From: Ashinkailepas kermadecensis
Taxonomy: Eukaryota > Arthropoda > Thecostraca > Neolepadidae
NCBI GenBank assembly: GCA_034440615.1
Contig: JAOTOM010005098.1
Location: 707,001-771,000, forward strand
Direction of reading: 5' to 3'
Length of the DNA stretch: 64,000 nt
Shown here: positions 49,736-59,639 of the stretch, one piece after another
How positions within the stretch are numbered: position 1 is the stretch's first letter
Layout: each line of letters opens with the position of its first letter
Notes under the pieces: model-generated
What the model was told of the DNA's origin: nothing
What the model saw: the letters and a program-made list of their open reading frames with translations, nothing else
Databases searched by the model: none
Made by a program: the position numbers and the translations under genes

Positions 49736-49969
49736 GAGAGATGCGAAGAAAACGAATACAACAAAGGCGCTTCGCGCTGCTTAGTGAAAACCACCATTCA
49801 GCATGCATGTTGTTCAGTCCTGAAATTGAACAAATAAAGTGGAAAACCACCCTTAACAGACCAGTGTATTTAATCTCGCCGAGTCTGGAGCATAACTTCC
49901 TGTCGAATTTGTAGCTCAAAATCGAAGAAAGTATAAACCAATTTGTGTCCCACAAAGTGTAAGTTAAAT

Positions 49970-50746
49970 TAGATGGCGCGTATATTCGCAAAATGGAAGT
50001 GTTCCTGGCAACACTAGCGACTTGTTTGATGTATATTGTTATGCTATATAGTTTCAAGGTCATGTTTCGTCACCGAGGTCAAGTCAGGTCAAGGTCATGA
50101 CAGGTTAATGGAACTAAACTTGGTCAACTGGAATGTTGTCATAAATGCAAATGACTGTCATACGATTGATGTCGCTTTGCATGATACTCCCAACGCATTC
50201 TGAAAACTAGTTTGTCATTGTGTACCTAAGCGTTTCCATACTTTATTCATGTACCTCACTCCTTTCTTCGCGAAGCCGATTGCGCGGAGCTGCCCGACGG
50301 AGCAGTCGGGCGGGCGGCCCGGGTCCGGTAACTGGAACAGGTAACTGACCTGACATAAGTGCTGCTATATAGCTGACCTGAGGTCAAATTCCGGATCTAG
50401 CATCTGTATTGCATCATTAGTAATGTCCAAAACATCATTGATGCCCGTTTTGGAGCATTGAAACACAATCACAGCGATCCATAGAAATGACAAGCCAAGC
50501 AACGCAAAACAAAAAAATGTTTACATATGAGACCTCATTTGACCTTGACGATATTGAGCTAAGGTCATGAAAATTGGACACAATAGAGTTGACTACCGTA
50601 TTCATCCACCCAGCGAATTTCGTTACTCCAGCTTTTCGTTTAAGCTTTACTCCAGCTTTCAGCAGCTACTCCAGCTCCAGGGGCGGAACCGCCCCCCCCC
50701 CCTCCAGTGCGCGTAATTTTCAGAGGCCCTCCAGGGCGCGTGTTAA
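49970..50746 (-). mobile_element. TTAACACGCGC family, reverse-oriented copy
   Basis: Reading on the minus strand from 50746: TTAACACGCGCCCTGGAGGG, AAAATTACGCGCACTGGAGG, GGGCGGTTCCGCCCC, CATGACCTTAGCTCAATATC, TCAAGGTCAAATGAGGTC, TGGATCGCTGTGATTGTG, GGGCCGCCCGCCCG, and near the far end CAAGTCGCTAGTGTTGCCAG then ATATACGCG. It is nearly full length (about 777 bp). No target duplication or clear terminal inverted repeat found; no coding capacity. Confidence 0.75.
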
Positions 50747-51126
50747 GAGACAATTGCTTCTTGCATCACATTGATAAGGAAGCTCAGAGTTTTGCGCCCA
50801 AATATTTCATTTTATTTAGACGCTTTTGACGTTCATTGCAAAGCAAGCCCACCTAATGCGAGGCAAATTTAAGGACACTGCTTCCAATTGTGTGACAACC
50901 GCAACTCGACACTACATCCGGCACTGTGCACGAATACGTCCGGCAGTGGCCATGCAACGCACGCGCTCCACGGCTGACACAATCGCCACTGCACGTCAGC
51001 CAGTCGACGACACTGGTTCGCCGCATCTGGACGTGCAGCGGGCGACAGACGCGCACACGCCGACCGCCGACACTGCACGACCAGCGCGCCGAACACCGCA
51101 CGCCAACTCTCCGCCCTTCCCGGGGC
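50747..51126. other. no confident feature
   Basis: Becomes GC-rich from 50930. Both strands are open, with no preferred coding frame before about 51127. Confidence 0.35.
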
Positions 51127-51345
51127 GCATATCTGGCCGCAGTGCACGCCGCCACACTGCTGCAGAAGACGGCGCAACACGGCAACACGCCGCGTTCCGG
51201 ATCAGCTGATGGCAGCGACGACTCGAACGCCGACGCGAGCGGCGGCCGGCAAGGCTCCGCCTACGGGCCGGGCCCGCCCGACGCCGCCGTCGCGACCACT
51301 TCTTATCTGTTATTCCGGCACCGGGAGATTGCCAACCTGCGTTGC
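51127..51345 (+). CDS. candidate exon, GC3-rich, with donor site
   Basis: The frame reads AYLAAVHAATLLQKTAQHGN, TPRSGSADGSDDSN, then a Gly/Ala/Pro-rich stretch and TSYLLFRHREIANLRC, ending exactly at TGC|GTGAGC (51345/51346), a good 5' splice site. Third positions are overwhelmingly G/C. The upstream boundary is uncertain. Immediately downstream another frame (51342-51782) reads VCPSTEPFRLERPTVHAGAA, PALQEKIAHWRTITSENDVG and could be the next exon, but the intervening intron would be implausibly short, so at most one of the two is likely right. No family recognised. Confidence 0.33.
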
Positions 51346-52239
51346 GTGAGCGTTGCTGTCGGAACGCACCGCCGCCGGAGGTCGTGCTCAGGCGAAGAGC
51401 TACGTGCGCGGCGAAACATCGGCGTCGGGATGCAGTCGAGCGGCGTGCGGTCTGCCCGAGTACAGAGCCGTTCCGGCTGGAGCGGCCCACGGTGCACGCA
51501 GGCGCCGCCCCTGCGCTGCAAGAGAAAATCGCACATTGGAGAACGATTACAAGCGAAAATGATGTGGGGAGCAAAAGCGTGGCCCACTTTTCATTCGCCG
51601 GCCGCTGTCTGGAGATCGCGAAACCTATCGGTATAAAAGCTGTGAACGCGATTGAAGCGGTGCTGCATTGCTCACTGTGCTACCGTGCCGAGCACAGCGT
51701 CCGGATTTCTGGATATACACGTCGCTCGGTAAGTTGCAACAGGAGCGCATCAACCGCGTGGACGAACGTTTGCTCGCCCTGATGTTTTGGCCATGCTGCG
51801 TGTGCCAACTGGCTGCCGTGAATCGAACGGCATTGATTCCTCTTCGTATTGTTTGCAGTGCCTGAATTGCATACCACCCATTACGTGATGCGGTCAACTT
51901 CAAAATAAATTGCAAGATTTGGACAGCATTGCGAATCTGTAGGACATGTATCGCTGATGCCGCTGAACATGCAACCGAAAAATATTGAACAAACATAGCT
52001 TGCTCTTAAAATATAATACAAACCACCTGTGTATGAACAAGTAAATACCGCAAAGTGGACAGCTTCATGCGATGTTGTTTTGTCTAGCAAAACAAATATA
52101 TAGGGCAAAAAAAAAAAAATATATTGGCGGGTATCTGCCAGCTGCTAAGGAAGGCATCGCCAGTCACATCACCTTAGTTTATTTCTTTCGAAGTATGTGT
52201 CAATGGTTCAGCAACATGCATTTTCTGGTAATGTCATGA
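51346..52239. other. GC-rich patch decaying into AT-rich spacer
   Basis: The first 250 bp contain the alternative open frame noted with the previous entry. From 51650 composition becomes balanced, with an A run at 52107-52119. No other feature seen. Confidence 0.4.
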
Positions 52240-53400
52240 AGTCATAAAGTCATAAAGTGTTAAGGCTTAATAAGAGCCACAGGGGCCCATCTGGGTTAAG
52301 CCTATCTAGAAAAGATACTAGAAATTTACATACTCTCACCCCAATCAATCCCTTATCTCAAGTTCCTAGGAAGCTATATATCCCAGCCTATCTAGCACCA
52401 TTCACTTGCTATTGCATAGCACACTCAACAATTACAAATTCCTCCAATCATACCCATTGTGCTACCATAGCCAATCTCATCAGTATCACATCCGAAGGGA
52501 GGTGCTGAATCCACTGCTAGGTACACCCTATATAAAGTTATAAAGCGTTTAGGCTTAATAAGAGACCAAGGGCCCATCCAGTTAAGTCTGTAAATGGAAG
52601 ATACCATAAGCCTGGTAAAAAGACCCACCCCAACCATCACCACATCCTGAAGAAACCATCCACCAATATCCCACACCCCTATCAATGCCTACCTACCCTA
52701 GCTATCCAGCCCTATTCCCCTGATCCCTCTTAACACATGTGGATTGAATGCCTTACCAATAATTTCCAAACTGCATCCATGCCTGCTTAAAGGGGTCTGT
52801 GCCGTGCACACTTACTTAGCATAAATCTCACCTATTCATAACAAATTAGAACTCAATAAGAAGATTTTCCTGTCTAAAAAATTGTCCATCCTACCTTTAA
52901 ATACATTCAATGAGGCCATCCCCACAACATCAGCAGGCAGCCCAATCCACTGATCAACAACCCTTTGGCTGAAGACCTGTTGTCGCTTAACTGTCCTACA
53001 CCTCAACTTGTCTAACCTGAATTGATGACCCCTATGTGATACTCTAAACTGAAGAGCGCCATTCAAATTGACCTGATCTAGCCCTTTAACAATTTTGTAC
53101 ATTTCAACCATGTCCCCCCTTAATCTCCTATACTTGAGTGAGTGCATATCTAATGCCACAAGCCTTTCTCCATATTCTAAGTTACCTATTCCACTGATGG
53201 GTCTAGTTGCTTTGCGCTACACTCTTTCTAACGTATCTATATCTTTTTCTAGGCAGGGGCTCCATTCTTGTACAGAATATTTCAAGTGGGGTCGCACATA
53301 TGCTACGTACAGTTTTTTTTCATGACTTCCTTGCTCTTATATATCACATTTCTATTAATGAGTCCCAGCATTCTGAGTGCCCTGTTCCCAAGCACAACAC
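52240..53400 (-). mobile_element. CR1-like LINE 3' part, decayed, minus strand
   Basis: Same family as 1208-2318, in reverse. The 3' tail appears on the + strand as AAGTCATAAAGTCATAAAGT (octamer ACTTTATG on the element's strand). It is followed by the shared 3' UTR (AATAAGAGCCACAGGGGCCC, GGAAGCTATATATCCCAGCC, TTGCTATTGCATAGCACACT) and then the reverse-transcriptase end. Confidence 0.8.
52836..53400 (-). pseudogene. LINE reverse transcriptase C-terminal relic
   Basis: On the minus strand from 53400: GNRALRMLGLINRNVIYKSK, EVMKK, a frameshift in an A run (53312-53319), then LYVAYVRPHLKYSVQEWSPC, LEKDIDTLERV, an in-frame TAG, RKATRPISGIGNLEYGERLV, ALDMHSLKYRRLRGDMVEMY and FSQRVVDQWIGLPADVV, to a stop at 52836. 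It shares the RPHLEY, ERVQKRATK, RYRRLRGD and VVEHWNQLP blocks of the 1.2-kb copy but is older, with a frameshift and a stop. The catalytic palm is not included. Confidence 0.85.
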
Positions 53401-53524
53401 AATCGCTCGGTGAGAGGTATGTGCGACACTCTCAGGCACAACACAATCGCTCGGTGAGAGGTATGTGCGACACTCTCAGGCACAATACAATCACTCGGTG
53501 AGAGGTATGTGCGACACTCTCAAG
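53393..53524. repeat. 44-bp tandem repeat, three units
   Basis: CACAACACAATCGCTCGGTG, AGAGGTATGTGCGACACTCT, CAGG starts at 53393, 53437 and 53481. It begins exactly at the 5' break of the adjacent LINE relic. Confidence 0.93.
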
Positions 53525-53632
53525 CCTAATGCAATTGGTCGCCACGTTTTCATTTCATATGTGCATGCGCATATCCGCACCATCTGTTGATAGTAGGAAC
53601 GACATCACTATGCTAACCAATGTTTATGCCAG

Positions 53633-53800
53633 GGCATAGTGGTAGTGATAAGGATGAGTAGTGCTGAGTACTACGGCATGGCGGTAGTGCTAGGGATAGG
53701 TAGAACTGAATGCCAAGGCATAGGGGTAGTGCTAGGGATAGGTAGTACTGAGTACCAAAGCATAGCGGTAGTGCTAGGGATGCGTAATCCTGAATGCTAA
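53633..53800. repeat. 42-bp tandem repeat, four units
   Basis: GGCATAGGGGTAGTGCTAGG, GATAGGTAGTACTGAGTACC, AA: four contiguous diverged units spanning exactly 168 bp. Confidence 0.9.
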
Positions 53801-54277
53801 ATAGATGCCCCTCTTTTGATGCTGTTTAGGCGTTGACGAGCTCCATGTGGTCTCCTCCAACCCCCTCCCCCTCTCCTCATGTAGTCCAGGCTCGACATGT
53901 GACTGCATAGAACACAAACAAACAAAAATGTTTGTCACCCTCCCCGTCAAACAAAAATGTTTGGTAGCCTCGTGCATAACAAAATGTGCTCGACTTCCAA
54001 CCCGTTCACTGCACCCGATTAGTGTGGCGCGAAATGCTCGCCCGGCTCCCGGACTCGCCACCTGCATGCCGACGTCCCAGTCGCCTCGGGTGTCGCCAGC
54101 GGCCGGCCAGCCCGCTGCACGTCATCCGCTCTGATTGTCTGTCGGGCGTGCTTCCCGGCTCGTGACCCGCCGCCGGCTCCACGGCGCCCGCCCGCCTTCG
54201 TCGGGTAACCGGCCGATCGCAGGCGGCAGCTACCGCGGAGCCGCCGGCCGGTCGGAGGCGGCGGGGCGCCATTGTGC
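53801..54277. other. no recognisable gene; GC-rich end
   Basis: Contains AACAAACAAAAATGTTTG near 53915 and AAACAAAAATGTTTGG near 53949 (two related hairpins). GC-rich from 54020 with all frames open and none favoured. Confidence 0.4.
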
Positions 54278-54690
54278 GCGCCGTCGATGCGCGGCGGGGT
54301 AGCGTTTGCACGTCACTGTCGGATGGTTTGAGGAAGCGAGGTGCTAGTGTACCTGCCGTCGATGCGCGGCGGGGTAGCGTTTGCACGTCACTGTCGGATG
54401 GTTTGAGGAAGCGAGGTGCTATTGTACCTGCCGTCGATGCGCGGAGGAGTAGCGTTTGCACGTCACTGTCGGATGGGTTGAGGCAGCGAGGTGCTATTGT
54501 ACCTGCCGTCGATGCGCGGAGGAGTAGCGTTTGCACGTCACTGTCGGATGGTTTGAGGAAGCGAGGTGCTATTGTACCTGCCGGCGATGCGCGGAGGAGT
54601 AGCGTTTGCACGTCACTGTCGGTTGGTTTGAGGCAGCGATGCACTATTGTGCGCGCTGTCGATGCCCGGGGGGAGGGGCAGCACTTGCGC
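54278..54690. repeat. 75-bp minisatellite, five units
   Basis: The unit begins GTCGATGCGCGGCGGGGTAG, continues CGTTTGCACGTCACTGTCGG, ATGGTTTGAGGAAGCGAGGT and ends GCTAGTGTACCTGCC; starts 54283, 54358, 54433, 54508 and 54583, with a partial unit after. The 25-codon period keeps both strands open (a 450-codon minus frame runs through it). Confidence 0.95.
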
Positions 54691-55182
54691 GTCACTGTCA
54701 GTCGGCGATGGCGACATGCCTGCCGGCTGCCGTGCACGCATCGAATCCGCACGCAGACGCCTGCCGGCGAATTCACCGCTGCCTTGCCACGGGCGACCTG
54801 AAGCCACTTGGTCTCGGCCGAGTGGTCATCATCCGAGCGCGGGCGCCGGCGCCCACTCGGTGCCGGCACCACGACCGCCGGGCCGCGGGCGGCCATCATC
54901 TGCAGCCTGCAAACCCCGGCTGGAGCTGTCGGCGGCCACGGCGCGTGCGCGCGCCCGCACTGGGCCAAGCCGACTCGTGTTGTCGAGGGTCTCGGCCGGC
55001 GGTTACGCGTCGCAACGTAATTGGAGGCGCCCAATGGCGCGCCGTAATTCACGGCGTTGACTGCGCAGTATCGTTTAGCGACCCGTCGCCCGAGGCGGTC
55101 GGACTGAGCGTCCGGCGGTGCCGCGCGGCGCCCTGCGCGGCGCTCTGTGACGCGCCTGACCGCGTGGCGGTGGACGCGGCTG

Positions 55183-55229
55183 GGTCGGGTCGGGTCGGGT
55201 CGGGTCGGGTCGGGTCGGGCCGGGCCGGG
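55183..55229. repeat. (GGGTC)n tract, G-quadruplex-prone
   Basis: Six or seven GGGTC pentamers followed by three GGGCC, giving nine closely spaced GGG runs on the + strand. Confidence 0.95.
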
Positions 55230-55235
55230 CCGCAG

Positions 55236-55398
55236 AAGTCCCACGCGAGTGAGCACGGTGGCGCCACGCGCAGGCCGGCCGAGCGTGTGGCAGAAGAACC
55301 CGGCCGTGGTGGTCGTCAATCTGGCGCTGGTCACGCAGTTGTCGACGGCGATGCCCACTCGCTACGCCGTATGCCGGGACGTGCCGTACCTGGCGTAG
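55236..55398 (+). CDS. candidate exon with hydrophobic segment, GPCR TM2-like
   Basis: After a possible acceptor (GGCCGCAG, ending 55235) the frame reads SPTRVSTVAPRAGRPSVWQK, NPAVVVVNLALVTQLSTAMP, TRYAVCRDVPYLA and stops at TAG 55396-55398. NPAVVVVNLAL followed by a proline and a cysteine resembles the second transmembrane helix of rhodopsin-type receptors (NLALADLL...P...C), and third positions are almost all G/C. Against it, the pyrimidine tract is replaced by GGGTC repeats, the usual aspartate of helix 2 is Q, and the minus strand is also open (GIAVDNCVTSARLTTTTAG). Treat as a weak exon candidate. Confidence 0.25.
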
Positions 55399-55994
55399 CC
55401 CGAGACGTTCCGGGCCTCACATCTCGTGCACGCTGCACAAATACCTTCGGCATTGCATTGCAGCACTTGGCTCCAGGCAGACATCGCAACATTCATTGAG
55501 AAGCCGATCATGGCATAACTGGAACGAAACGTGCGCAGCCGCACATAACTGTCGAAGATAAATACGCTTGTACAAAGTGAGGCACATTCAGTTAATACGG
55601 TCATGTGATGCACTTCAACCCATTATTATCCTTCGTATTAACACCGGATGATTACATACATGTTCATCAAAATCACCACCTGTGAGGGTGCTAATTTGCG
55701 TCACGCACAAAAGCTGGACATCATTGGCTATATAGTGGTCAAGCAGTTCACACCTTCGGCTCTACGTGCTGATCTCAGGCATGCGTCACGTGGCAGAATG
55801 AATGTTCGCTCCACCTGGATGGTACGGCTGCACGCCATACGTTCTGGCATCGATACTCACCGCTCCGTGAATAGAACACGCAGGCGTCGTCGGCCGCCGA
55901 ACTCGTTCTCCCGCCCGGGGGATGGCGCCGTATATCCGACTGCGGAGGATAAACCTGCCAGCCATATTACCATCTGGCGATGGAAATAGTGCGG
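55399..55994. other. no recognisable gene
   Basis: Ordinary composition; nothing recognised. Confidence 0.4.
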
Positions 55995-56530
55995 TGTCCG
56001 TGGCCGTGAGCGGCACCTATAGCAGCTGTGTGTGTAGCCGTGGGCGATAGCTATAGCAGCCGTGTTGATGGCCATGAGCGGCAGTTATAACAGCTGTGTC
56101 GGTGACCGTGAGCGGCAGCTATATCAGCCGTGTTTGTATCCGTGAGCGACAGCAATATCAGCCGTGTTTGTATCCGAGAACGGCAGCAATAGCAGCCGTG
56201 TCGGTGGCCGAGAACGGCAGTAATAGCAGCCGTGTCGGTGGCCGTGAGCGGCAACAATAGCAGCCGTGTCGGTGGCCGTGAGCGGCAACAATAGCAGCCG
56301 TGTCGGTGGCCGTGAGCGGCAACAATAGCAGCCGTGTTGGTGGCCGTGAGCAGCAGCCATAGCAGCAGCCGTGTGTGAGCAGCAGCAGCAGCTATAGCAG
56401 CCGTGTTGGTTGCCGTGAGCAGCAGCCATAGCAGCAGCCGTGTGTGAGCGGCAGCAGCAGCTGTAGCAGCCGTGTCGGTGGCCGTGAGCGGCAACAATAG
56501 CAGCCGTGTCGGGGGCCGTGAGCGGTAGCA
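55995..56530. repeat. 34-bp minisatellite
   Basis: About 16 units of GTGTCGGTGGCCGTGAGCGG, CAACAATAGCAGCC. The left units are more diverged; two central units are expanded with AGCAGCAGC (56350-56465). Confidence 0.93.
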
Positions 56531-56636
56531 CGATCTGCGCCGTCCAGATACACGACTTCGAGTCACGCCGCCGACGCGGACGTCGGCAACGGTCGGTAGC
56601 CGTCGGCTATCTGGAAAACCCGCCGACCGGCAGCCG

Positions 56637-56855
56637 GCCTGTCGTGGACAGCTGGCCTATCGTGGACAGCCGGCTTGTCGTGGACAGCCGGCTTGTCGTG
56701 GACGGCCGGCCTGTCGTTGACAGCCGGCCTGTCGTTGACAGCCGGCCTGTCGTTGACAGCCGGCCTGTCGTTGACAGCCGGCCTGTCGTTGACAGCCGGC
56801 CTGTCGTTGACAGCCGGCCTGTCGTGGACAGCCGGCTTGTCGTGGGCAGCCGGCT
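56637..56855. repeat. 18-bp minisatellite GACAGCCGGCCTGTCGTT
   Basis: About 12 units; the unit itself contains the inverted repeat GACAGCCGGC/TGTCG. Outer units carry GTGGACAGC, inner ones GTTGACAGC. Confidence 0.95.
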
Positions 56856-56883
56856 TGCGCGCGGACAGTCTTGTCGCGCTGGT

Positions 56884-56921
56884 TCTGGACGGCGCTCCAG
56901 CGCGCTGGAGCGCCGTCCAGA
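56884..56921. repeat. 38-bp perfect palindrome
   Basis: TCTGGACGGCGCTCCAGCG followed by its exact reverse complement, with no spacer. Confidence 0.95.
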
Positions 56922-57006
56922 CAGGCCGGCTGCCGGCTGGCGGGGGTTTTCCCGATAGCCGACGGGGGTTTTCCAGATAGCCGACGACTACCGACCGTTG
57001 CCGGCT

Positions 57007-57036
57007 GATCGCTGACCGCTGCAGCGGTCAGCGATC
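57007..57036. repeat. 30-bp perfect palindrome
   Basis: GATCGCTGACCGCTG followed by its exact reverse complement, immediately outside the fold-back's right arm. Confidence 0.95.
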
Positions 57037-57128
57037 TGCCGGCACCGGTGCGCGACCGGGATCTGCCGGCAACATCCGCCACCCAGAGCCGCAGCGTCAC
57101 CCTCAACTGCGCATGTCACACTGCCCGG

Positions 57129-57256
57129 TGAATATGTGAATACTTTCTTCTCGATGTTGAGCCAGAATTTACTCCATGCGAAGTTGTTGATTGTGAATAT
57201 ATGAATACTTTCTTCTCGATATTGAAGCAGAATTTATCCCATGTGAGGTTGTTGAT
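57129..57256. repeat. 64-bp tandem duplication
   Basis: GTGAATATGTGAATACTTTC, TTCTCGATGTTGAGCCAGAA occurs at 57129 and again at 57193 with about ten differences. Confidence 0.9.
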
Positions 57257-57781
57257 AAATGGATTAGCTATTGCATGCAAATGCGTAGTGCAACTGCCAG
57301 CCAGAGGTTTTCTTGGTGAGTTATTCATGGACAGGTTACTTGTGCGTTATCCAGTTGAACGCTGAGAACGGACGGACTCAAATTACTCTAATTAATTTTG
57401 CCGTTCGTTTCAGTGTGTTTTTAACACTATAATGATTTCGATCACATTGGGCTGGATATGTTCCATAGAACTTTGCAAAGATAACTAATGTATTCGATTT
57501 AACGCTGGCAGGAATCTAGAATACAGGCAGTTTGGAACAGTACGTCATGTTCATGGCTGCTGTTTTATAAAAGACAAGTTTCTTTAAAAAAATATCCCAA
57601 AGGTTCATCATTTCACACCCACCAATATACTGTCAATCTCATCCCGTACTAAACAGTCCGGTTGGAAGCTAACATCAATATATGCAAATTATTAAGTGTA
57701 TCACACCAACCTTGCGACATATACAGGCTAAAAGCCCCATCGCACGATAACAAGCTTATATTCTGGGTCGATCTTTCTTAG
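57257..57781. other. no recognisable gene
   Basis: AT-rich spacer ending in the acceptor-like ATCTTTCTTAG. Confidence 0.4.
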
Positions 57782-58057
57782 GAAAAAGCAAACTTGTATT
57801 TGGGTTTGATTCCGGAGACTGAACAGCAAAGCATAGTAAGGGTTAAGATTTACTACAACTCTGCTCCAATCCACATCCGTATGAGCCAATCAGTTCCGGT
57901 CCGTGCCTATGCAGGACAAACACTTCCATCCGTTATTCTATCCGATTCCAAAAAGCGCAAGCCCGATTGGTTTCAGCAATACATTACAGCTAGAGCATCA
58001 CGGGCACAAAATATTTATATAGTTACGATAAAGAAAACAAGTACGTTTACATTTCGG
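57782..58057 (+). CDS. candidate phase-0 internal exon, unknown protein
   Basis: The pyrimidine-rich acceptor ATCTTTCTTAG ends at 57781. A 92-codon frame follows without stops, to CGG|GTAAGA (58057/58058), a strong 5' splice site; both boundaries are phase 0. It encodes EKANLYLGLIPETEQQSIVR, VKIYYNSAPIHIRMSQSVPV, RAYAGQTLPSVILSDSKKRK, PDWFQQYITARASRAQNIYI, VTIKKTSTFTFR. Codon use is unbiased and the surroundings are AT-rich, so 276 open bases between two good splice signals are unlikely by chance. The mix of aromatic, charged and beta-prone residues looks like a folded cytosolic domain. I do not recognise the family, and it could also be a transposon exon. Confidence 0.48.
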
Positions 58058-59639
58058 GTAAGATGTGGATTATATGTTTCATTAGCAGCACCATCCTTTA
58101 CAAAAACAAGGGGTCTTGCTTCAAATCAAATGCGCAGTCCTCAAACGTGACCAGTCATTCTGTTTCATGATGAAGATAGCTCCCGATCACCATACACTGG
58201 CATAGCGGGTCTGTTTTGATGCATGTGCACCTGTACATACATCACAGGTGCCATTTTACACTGATTCCCCAACACCGTGGTCTCTCAGTGTCCATTTTGC
58301 CTCTGGCATGTCGAATTATTTTAATGGTGTTTCAGACACCATTCAAACTATTTGGCTATTCAAACTATTTCAAGCATAACTACCAGATATGCCTATTTTG
58401 TTCCGAGTTTTATTTACTGGCTAAGATAACAAACAGTGTTCAGCAATCAGAAATGCCAAATTGAAGTTGCAAACAAACAGGCAATCAATTTCGGAAGAAG
58501 CCCGTCTAATTTCTACCAAAAATAGCGCACCATCAACTCCAGCCTAACAACCTCCAACCTCAAGTGAACATAGTGGTTCTTTTGTTGATTAATGTGGCGC
58601 AAAAGGGTTCTTCATGTGGTCACTTGGCAAGCAATGATATTGTAATCAATGGACCATAACCATTTGCGTCCGTGGAATACATTTTGCTACCTTGTCTAGT
58701 GCCGAGGGTTGTTGCAACCCCCTGTCATTTCAAATGAGAGTGCTAGCGACATGAACAAACACCGGCGTGCTACACCTGACGATCTCTCGCCATTTTCATG
58801 CGATGTGTGTGCTTTGAGTCACTGGTTGATCTCTCAGGTCCATTTAAAAGTTCGCGTTTCGCTTTTACTTGTGTAATCCCTATAAGTGATGCACGCTTGA
58901 AATGTTCAACATACCATTGTTCAGTATCCTAGGATACCAACGAACCCATAAGGCAGGGGTCAGATGAGATTGGAGTGTTCACTGTCGATCTTATTTCTGA
59001 AACTTCCACACAAGCGTATGTGAATTTTGTTCCGTACCGAGGGGTACAAATGGACGAAAAATTCAGCGTCTTCATCAGCTATAACCCGTGTGCAATCCAA
59101 ACGTCGAAAAGGTTCTCCGATGCCAATTTGGTTACTGACCTCGAACTACCTTGGAAACTGCATCAACCTTTGCAAGCATACCGGGTTGTCCATCGCCCTA
59201 CCACATCCAGCAATCAAGCATTGGCCAATTGGGAGCGATGAACTAGATTAATCGCGGATTATGCACGCCTTTGGCGAAAAACGATCTGCCGTGCCGCCTC
59301 TTATCACGTGCGATGTTCAGTGACCTGACGTGTCCTCAGTGACCTGACATGACCCAGGTGCTCAACAACCTCGTGACATTTTCAGCTTTCGTATTTAAAG
59401 TTGACGTCGGCAAAGGATGTCCAATCACCGATGCTAAGCGGCGTCGCACTGACTCGCGACGTCTTTCCGTGATCGCGGAAAACATACTCCGGCGGGCTGC
59501 ATCCCATCCGACATGAGCGAGGCTTAAGTTGCGTGCGGATGGTTAATTTTCTTGGGCAACTTGAATCCTACATTTAGCTCCTTGAGATTGCTGCCAACGA
59601 GATGATTCCACGGCGTGATTTCGGCACATCTGGAGAGGC
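58058..59639. other. no confident feature; one further open frame
   Basis: 58975-59241 is open on the + strand (VDLISETSTQAYVNFVPYRG, DEKFSVFISYNPCAIQ) and could be a short exon, but no clear acceptor was found. TGACCTGACGTG/TGACCTGACATGACC direct motifs lie at 59319-59355. Confidence 0.35.

Larger units (their letters stand above)
56584..57002. repeat. fold-back structure enclosing an 18-bp array
   Basis: Left arm about 56584-56640 (CGGTCGGTAGCCGTCGGCTA, TCTGGAAAACCCGCCGACCG, GCAGCCGGCCTG). The reverse complement of about 56922-57002 repeats these blocks (CGGTCGGTAGTCGTCGGCTA, TCTGGAAAACCCCC, GCAGCCGGCCTG), with an extra GTCGGCTATC-GGAAAACCC duplication. The loop holds the 18-bp minisatellite and a 38-bp palindrome. 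Confidence 0.8.

Noticed and set aside
50996..51574. 192-codon minus-strand frame with hydrophobic start
   Set aside because: Arg/Ser/Ala-rich translation of the GC-rich island; the forward frame has better codon bias and a splice donor.
54006..55358. 450-codon minus-strand frame
   Set aside because: Runs through the 75-bp array and GGGTC tract; Arg/Pro/Ala-rich and opposed by equally open forward frames.
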